From Chromatiales bacterium (GTDB lineage Bacteria > Pseudomonadota > Gammaproteobacteria > UBA6429 > Thiohalophilaceae), in contig JALVOC010000021.1 of the NCBI GenBank assembly GCA_027032075.1, forward strand, positions 1 to 49,036: a DNA stretch of 49,036 bases. Reading direction: 5' to 3'. Shown here piece by piece: positions 46,409-49,036 of the stretch. Each line of letters opens with the position of its first letter. The first letter of the stretch is position 1. Under the pieces are notes generated by a model. That model was not told the origin of the DNA. It saw only the letters and a program-made list of their open reading frames with translations, and ran no database searches. Made by a program: the position numbers and the translations under genes.

Positions 46409-47464
46409 CTATGCCGGACTTGCCCGGTAAAACTGAAGACAGCTGGACATACCCTGGAACCATTTCCTGCCCACCGATGCCGCATAGGCCCGGATCTGAT
46501 CAACCGGTCCCATGACACGTTGGTACCGGTTTTCAAACTGGCAGACTGAGTCCAGCCAGTTAGCCGGCTCAATGCCCAGGCGCACCAGTATCGGAGCCAG
46601 CTGTTCCGGGATCGCACCGCGTTTGTCTTCACGTACAGCCCGCCCGGTCCAGTCTACCAGAGCAAGGTAGTCCAGAAAATCATAGGGCAATGCATTTTCA
46701 GGGGAATTCATGTTCTCGGTACCGGTAAAGGGAAGCAGGCCTTTGGGGGTGATTTGATTTGAGCGGTTAATGTTGGTATCTATTTTTGAATAATTTGTTT
46801 TTGTCTGAGTTGGTTTTGTCCTGTTTTTTGCTTTCCTGATCCGCTGATACAGTGAAGTATATTCCGAGCCTTCCGGCGTCTCGGCCAGTTTGGCCCGGAT
46901 GGGATTGAGATCCACATAGGCCATGCATGCCAGAACAGCCGCCTCATCGAGTAGCGCCTGGCTTTTGTATCTTCCTTCCCAGAAGCGGCCGGTACAATGA
47001 TCTTCACGATTAGCCTCTCTGGCAAGGGGTTCATTGACGCATCTCATGTACCAGCCAAGATCATACAAACGGGAACGCCAAAGTTCGACCAGTTCGTTCA
47101 GCGCCTGTAATTCGGCCTGGGTAAGGGACTCACCGGCTTTGTAGCGATCGGCGAGGAGATGGCCGGAATAAAGCTGGTACCAGCGTTCAATTACTTCATC
47201 GAATTCCCATGATAATGCTTTTTTCTGATCGATCCGCAGGATCACATGATAATGATTGCTCATCACCGCGTAGGCAGCCACATCGATGGCAAAAATCTCA
47301 GTAAGTTGTATGAGCCGCGCTTCTATCCATTCCTTGCGGTGATCATAATTCTGTTGGGTGTGGTGGTCTTCACCACAGAGAAAGGCACGGCGTACGCAGC
47401 GGCTGACACAATGATAATAGGGTGTGGTTTCGAGTGAGACCAATTCTCGGCGGGCGCGGGTCAT
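46409..47464 (-). CDS. REP-associated tyrosine transposase (Y1/HUH, RAYT type)
   Basis: Single-strand transposase of the IS200/IS605-related TnpA_REP group. The protein has 351 aa, longer than the ~150-residue IS200 TnpA. MTRARRELVSLETTPYYHCV is the typical start of this subgroup. The HUH metal motif is in VMSNHYHVILRI. The nucleophile Tyr is probably in MAYVDLNPIRAKL. RFWEGRYKSQALLDE is conserved. AGGAGGT precedes the ATG. The GTAG-tagged REP hairpins to its left are the kind of substrate such enzymes act on; whether this protein acts on these copies is an inference. Confidence 0.88.
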   Translation of the reverse strand: MTRARRELVSLETTPYYHCVSRCVRRAFLCGEDHHTQQNYDHRKEWIEARLIQLTEIFAIDVAAYAVMSNHYHVILRIDQKKALSWEFDEVIERWYQLYSGHLLADRYKAGESLTQAELQALNELVELWRSRLYDLGWYMRCVNEPLAREANREDHCTGRFWEGRYKSQALLDEAAVLACMAYVDLNPIRAKLAETPEGSEYTSLYQRIRKAKNRTKPTQTKTNYSKIDTNINRSNQITPKGLLPFTGTENMNSPENALPYDFLDYLALVDWTGRAVREDKRGAIPEQLAPILVRLGIEPANWLDSVCQFENRYQRVMGPVDQIRAYAASVGRKWFQGMSSCLQFYRASPA

Positions 47465-47567
47465 CCTGACCTCCTGTGTTTCTGTCCATTGGTAATAGTG
47501 GTGAAAATTTTATGGGGTGCTATATTTTATGTCAATAGGTGGATGTCCTCGTTTTCGCGTACTGAGC

Positions 47568-47598
47568 AGATAACAAGTGAACCCGCCAAGTGTTATGT
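47568..47598 (+). repeat. Degenerate attC-like remnant at the left end of the cassette array
   Basis: GATAACAAG at 47569 and GTTATGT at 47592-47598 resemble the outer halves (R'' and R') of an attC site with a shortened middle. It would mark the left edge of the first cassette. Too short and diverged to be sure. Confidence 0.35.
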
Positions 47599-47599
47599 A

Positions 47600-47800
47600 A
47601 TGGTATGGGGGAGCGAAGAAAAAAAGATGGCTGGGTTGGGCTTAACGGCCGGGCAGGCCGTTACGCTGTGTAGCGGTACTACAAATGCTGCAACGGTAGT
47701 TCGGTGTTTTGTGGAAGCGTGGGCACATCCCAAAAATGGAGGGCTCGGCCTGACAGCTGGCCAAGCGATTACGCTATGCAAAACAAATTCTCTGCAATAG
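47600..47800 (+). CDS. Cassette 1: 66-aa repeat-containing protein of unknown function
   Basis: I do not recognise this protein. It contains the block GLGLTAGQAVTLC (residues 12-24) and again GLGLTAGQAITLC near the C-terminus, separated by SGTTNAATVVRCFVEAWAHP and KNG. Each block pairs a Cys with the same motif, and a further Cys lies between. No signal peptide is seen. The ATG at 47600 overlaps the start of the cassette; ATG at 47627 is an alternative, and a longer frame begins outside the cassette. The stop lies 10 bp before an attC-like site. Confidence 0.55.
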   Translation: MVWGSEEKKMAGLGLTAGQAVTLCSGTTNAATVVRCFVEAWAHPKNGGLGLTAGQAITLCKTNSLQ

Positions 47801-47810
47801 CCGGTTTTGT

Positions 47811-47869
47811 GCCATACAAGCGCTTCCAGCCGACGCGAAAACCGCGCGGCTGAAGCGTGACGTTATGCG
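47811..47869 (+). repeat. attC-like recombination site 1
   Basis: GCCATACAAG at the left, then CGCTTCCAGCCG pairing with CGGCTGAAGCG with one extra C on one strand (an extrahelical base, as in attC sites), and GTTATGCG (47862-47869) at the right. GTTATGCG is the reverse complement of CGCATAAC at the end of the next cassette. Confidence 0.7.
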
Positions 47870-47878
47870 TATTAAACG

Positions 47879-48364
47879 ATGAGATTAATAGCACTAATAT
47901 TTACCCTTATCATTTCTGTAACTAGCTTTGCAAACGACAGAGAAGTCGATTTGGTCTTGGTAGACAAATCTGAACAGAAAATGTATTTGCTATCGAAAGG
48001 AAAGCAATTAAAAGAATATCATGTTGTATTTGGCTCAAATCCAAAAGGGCATAAGCTGCAAGAAGGAGATGAAAGAACACCTGAAGGAAAATATGTTCTG
48101 GATTACAAAAAAGCAGATAGTTCCTTTTATAAAGCTATTCACATTTCATACCCGAATGAAGAAGATAAAGCCAAGGCAAAGAAAATGAGTGTTAGTCCCG
48201 GAGGCTTGATAATGATCCACGGGCAAAAAAATGGGTTTGGTTGGTTATCGTGGTTAATGCAGAGGTTCAACTGGACGAATGGCTGTATTGCCGTAACAAA
48301 CTCAGAAATGGATGAAATATGGCAATTGGTTAAGGTAGGTACTCCAATTGAAATTAGGCAATAA
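47879..48364 (+). CDS. Cassette 2: exported L,D-transpeptidase (YkuD domain)
   Basis: A 161-aa protein with a signal peptide (1-18, cleavage after SFA) and a single YkuD domain. The domain begins DLVLVDKSEQKMYLLSKGK. Catalytic motif: His114 in MIHGQ and Cys136 in TNGCIAVTNSEMDE. Family members cross-link peptidoglycan or attach proteins to it from the periplasm, and are insensitive to most beta-lactams except carbapenems. The gene is clearly more AT-rich than the chromosome to its left. It lies between two attC-like sites whose outer ends are exact reverse complements, so it is a gene cassette. A promoter is not obvious. Confidence 0.88.
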   Translation: MRLIALIFTLIISVTSFANDREVDLVLVDKSEQKMYLLSKGKQLKEYHVVFGSNPKGHKLQEGDERTPEGKYVLDYKKADSSFYKAIHISYPNEEDKAKAKKMSVSPGGLIMIHGQKNGFGWLSWLMQRFNWTNGCIAVTNSEMDEIWQLVKVGTPIEIRQ

Positions 48365-48368
48365 AGCA

Positions 48369-48458
48369 CGCATAACAAGACAAATGCACTCGGACGGCAA
48401 AAAACGCCGCTCGTTCCTCGCTCTGCTTTTTGCCGCCGGTGATTTGCAGCGTTAGCGC
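48369..48458 (+). repeat. attC-like recombination site 2
   Basis: CGCATAAC (48369-48376) opens the site and is the exact complement of GTTATGCG at the cassette's other end. The stem ACAAATGCACTCGG pairs with CCGGTGATTTGC with bulged bases. An inner stem is CGGCAAAAA/TTTTTGCCG. It closes with GTTAGCGC (48451-48458), which in turn is the complement of GCGCTAAC at 48852. Confidence 0.85.
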
Positions 48459-48460
48459 TA

Positions 48461-48910
48461 ATGACAAAGTCAAAAGTAATTAATTGGAAACGCTTAAGCG
48501 CGGCACTTTTCGTCGGGGCTGCGGCAACCTCAATGATACTAGGAGCTCTCCATTACTGGATTGGCTTTCCCATCGGCAGAATTCACCCTACTTTGGTGTA
48601 TTTACCATTTCTTGCTCTGACATATCTAATCGTCATATTGTCCTTAGTTATTATTGTCGGGATACCAACAATATTTATACTTAACCGTTTAGGTTTATTT
48701 AATGGAGCAGTAGTTCTAATCACCGGAACGTTAGTTGGTACTGCATGTATAATTCCATCAATCGGTCCTCAACCACCACCGTATGCTAAAGCCTTGTTAT
48801 TCTGCTTTGGGGGCTTTTTAATGTCGGTACTTTTCTGGTGGGTATATGCAGGCGCTAACAAGCAGCGCAACGCGGTCTCCGGCGCTGTCGCGCCTCCGCC
48901 GGTTCGCTGA
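48461..48910 (+). CDS. Cassette 3: small integral membrane protein of unknown function
   Basis: A 149-aa protein with about four hydrophobic helices (roughly 14-33, 43-74, 80-101 and 108-130), including LTYLIVILSLVIIVGIPTIF. No family is recognised. The last 17 residues (NKQRNAVSGAVAPPPVR) are translated from inside the attC-like site, a feature often seen when a cassette gene runs into its recombination site. Its ATG begins three bases after the GTTAGCGC core, so there is almost no leader and translation may depend on sequence outside the usual Shine-Dalgarno. AT-rich compared with the chromosome. Confidence 0.72.
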   Translation: MTKSKVINWKRLSAALFVGAAATSMILGALHYWIGFPIGRIHPTLVYLPFLALTYLIVILSLVIIVGIPTIFILNRLGLFNGAVVLITGTLVGTACIIPSIGPQPPPYAKALLFCFGGFLMSVLFWWVYAGANKQRNAVSGAVAPPPVR

Positions 48911-48920
48911 ACGTTGAGGC
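48852..48920 (+). repeat. attC-like recombination site 3
   Basis: GCGCTAAC (48852-48859), the exact complement of GTTAGCGC at the cassette start, followed by AAGCAGCGCAACGCGG, a GC-rich centre, CCGCCGGTTCGCTG as the pairing arm with unpaired bases, and GTTGAGGC (48913-48920) as the right core. The final core directly abuts sequence that leads into an insertion-sequence transposase. Confidence 0.82.
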
Positions 48921-49036
48921 TGTAGAAAAACCCAGAAATATGCCTTGTATTCAGTTATAATGCATCAAAGCAACAAGGAGATGTGTCGATGCCTAAATTC
49001 ATCCCCTATGATCCTGGTCAAAGCAGGATGGTGGTG
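48921..49036 (+). mobile_element. Left end of an insertion sequence with the start of its transposase
   Basis: A gene starts at ATG 48989 with AAGGAG at 48975-48980 and reads MPKFIPYDPGQSRMVV to the window edge (16 codons). This start resembles IS1182-type/DUF772 transposases (MPKF-PY--- openings). TATAAT at 48956-48961 may be its -10 box. The probable IS end begins at or just inside GGCTGTAGAAAAACCC next to the third attC core. Family assignment is tentative because so little is visible. Confidence 0.55.

Noticed and set aside
46159-46632. Minus-strand frame of 157 codons overlapping the transposase 3' end
   Set aside because: A different frame of the transposase gene running into the GGACATCC repeats; motifs belong to the 46409-47464 frame.
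47466-48920. An integron integrase gene or attI site inside the window
   Set aside because: No tyrosine-recombinase motif was found on either strand near the cassettes; the only recombinase-like gene nearby is the HUH transposase.

Overview
The window is a chromosomal segment of a gammaproteobacterium. The evidence is gene order: yicC-gmk-rpoZ-spoT-ridA-recG-ubiC-ubiA, thiS/thiG-trmB, hemW/rdgB/rph, an MSHA-type pilus block and bioB-F-H-C-D under a BirA-type operator. Base composition is moderate and even over most of the window. The combination fits a free-living, possibly Chromatiales-like lineage, but sequence reading alone does not fix genus or species.

Left part (1-12 kb): the 5' part of mutY with an exported SRPBCC protein, a short two-helix chemotaxis receptor whose end overlaps tRNA-Gly(CCC), a long-chain acyl-CoA ligase, thiamine thiazole genes (thiS, thiG), trmB, a ROK sugar kinase, a cupin, hemW, a small hypothetical gene, rdgB and rph. 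Middle (12-26 kb): a three-gene glycan cassette (methyltransferase, polyprenol-type glycosyltransferase, GT-C-like membrane protein), a PP2C phosphatase/protein kinase pair, then the RNA/stringent-response/repair run yicC to recG and the first two ubiquinone enzymes. From 26 to 33 kb lies an mshI-to-mshN block (inner-membrane platform, secretin, ATPase, TPR protein), followed by an outer-membrane beta-barrel gene. No pilin, mshE or mshG follows.

From 33 to 43.7 kb: comF, a REC-PAS-GGDEF-EAL regulator that looks locked on as a cyclic-di-GMP synthase, ygiQ and the complete biotin operon behind a BirA operator overlapping its -35 box. A dispersed element with inverted ends occurs four times between genes (about 5.2, 11.1, 15.5 and 36.6 kb).

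The last 5.3 kb is an accessory region. Ten direct copies of a ~108-bp unit carrying a GTAG-tagged REP hairpin sit in three blocks. Each block ends with the same tail, and the DNA after the tail restarts in bioD at a different point. This has produced a nearly identical bioD copy lacking its first 13 codons and a bioD tip remnant. Then come an IS630-like remnant, a second repeat family and a REP-associated (Y1/HUH) transposase gene. The window ends in an integron-type cassette array without a visible integrase: three small genes (a repeat-containing 66-aa protein, an L,D-transpeptidase and a membrane protein), each followed by an attC-like site. For the second and third cassettes, the first and last 7-8 bases are exact reverse complements, the signature of mobile cassettes. 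The array abuts the start of an insertion-sequence transposase at the window edge.

Two genes with ideal ribosome-binding sites appear to start on non-canonical codons: spoT on ATC (overlapping the rpoZ stop as TAATC) and mshI on CTG.
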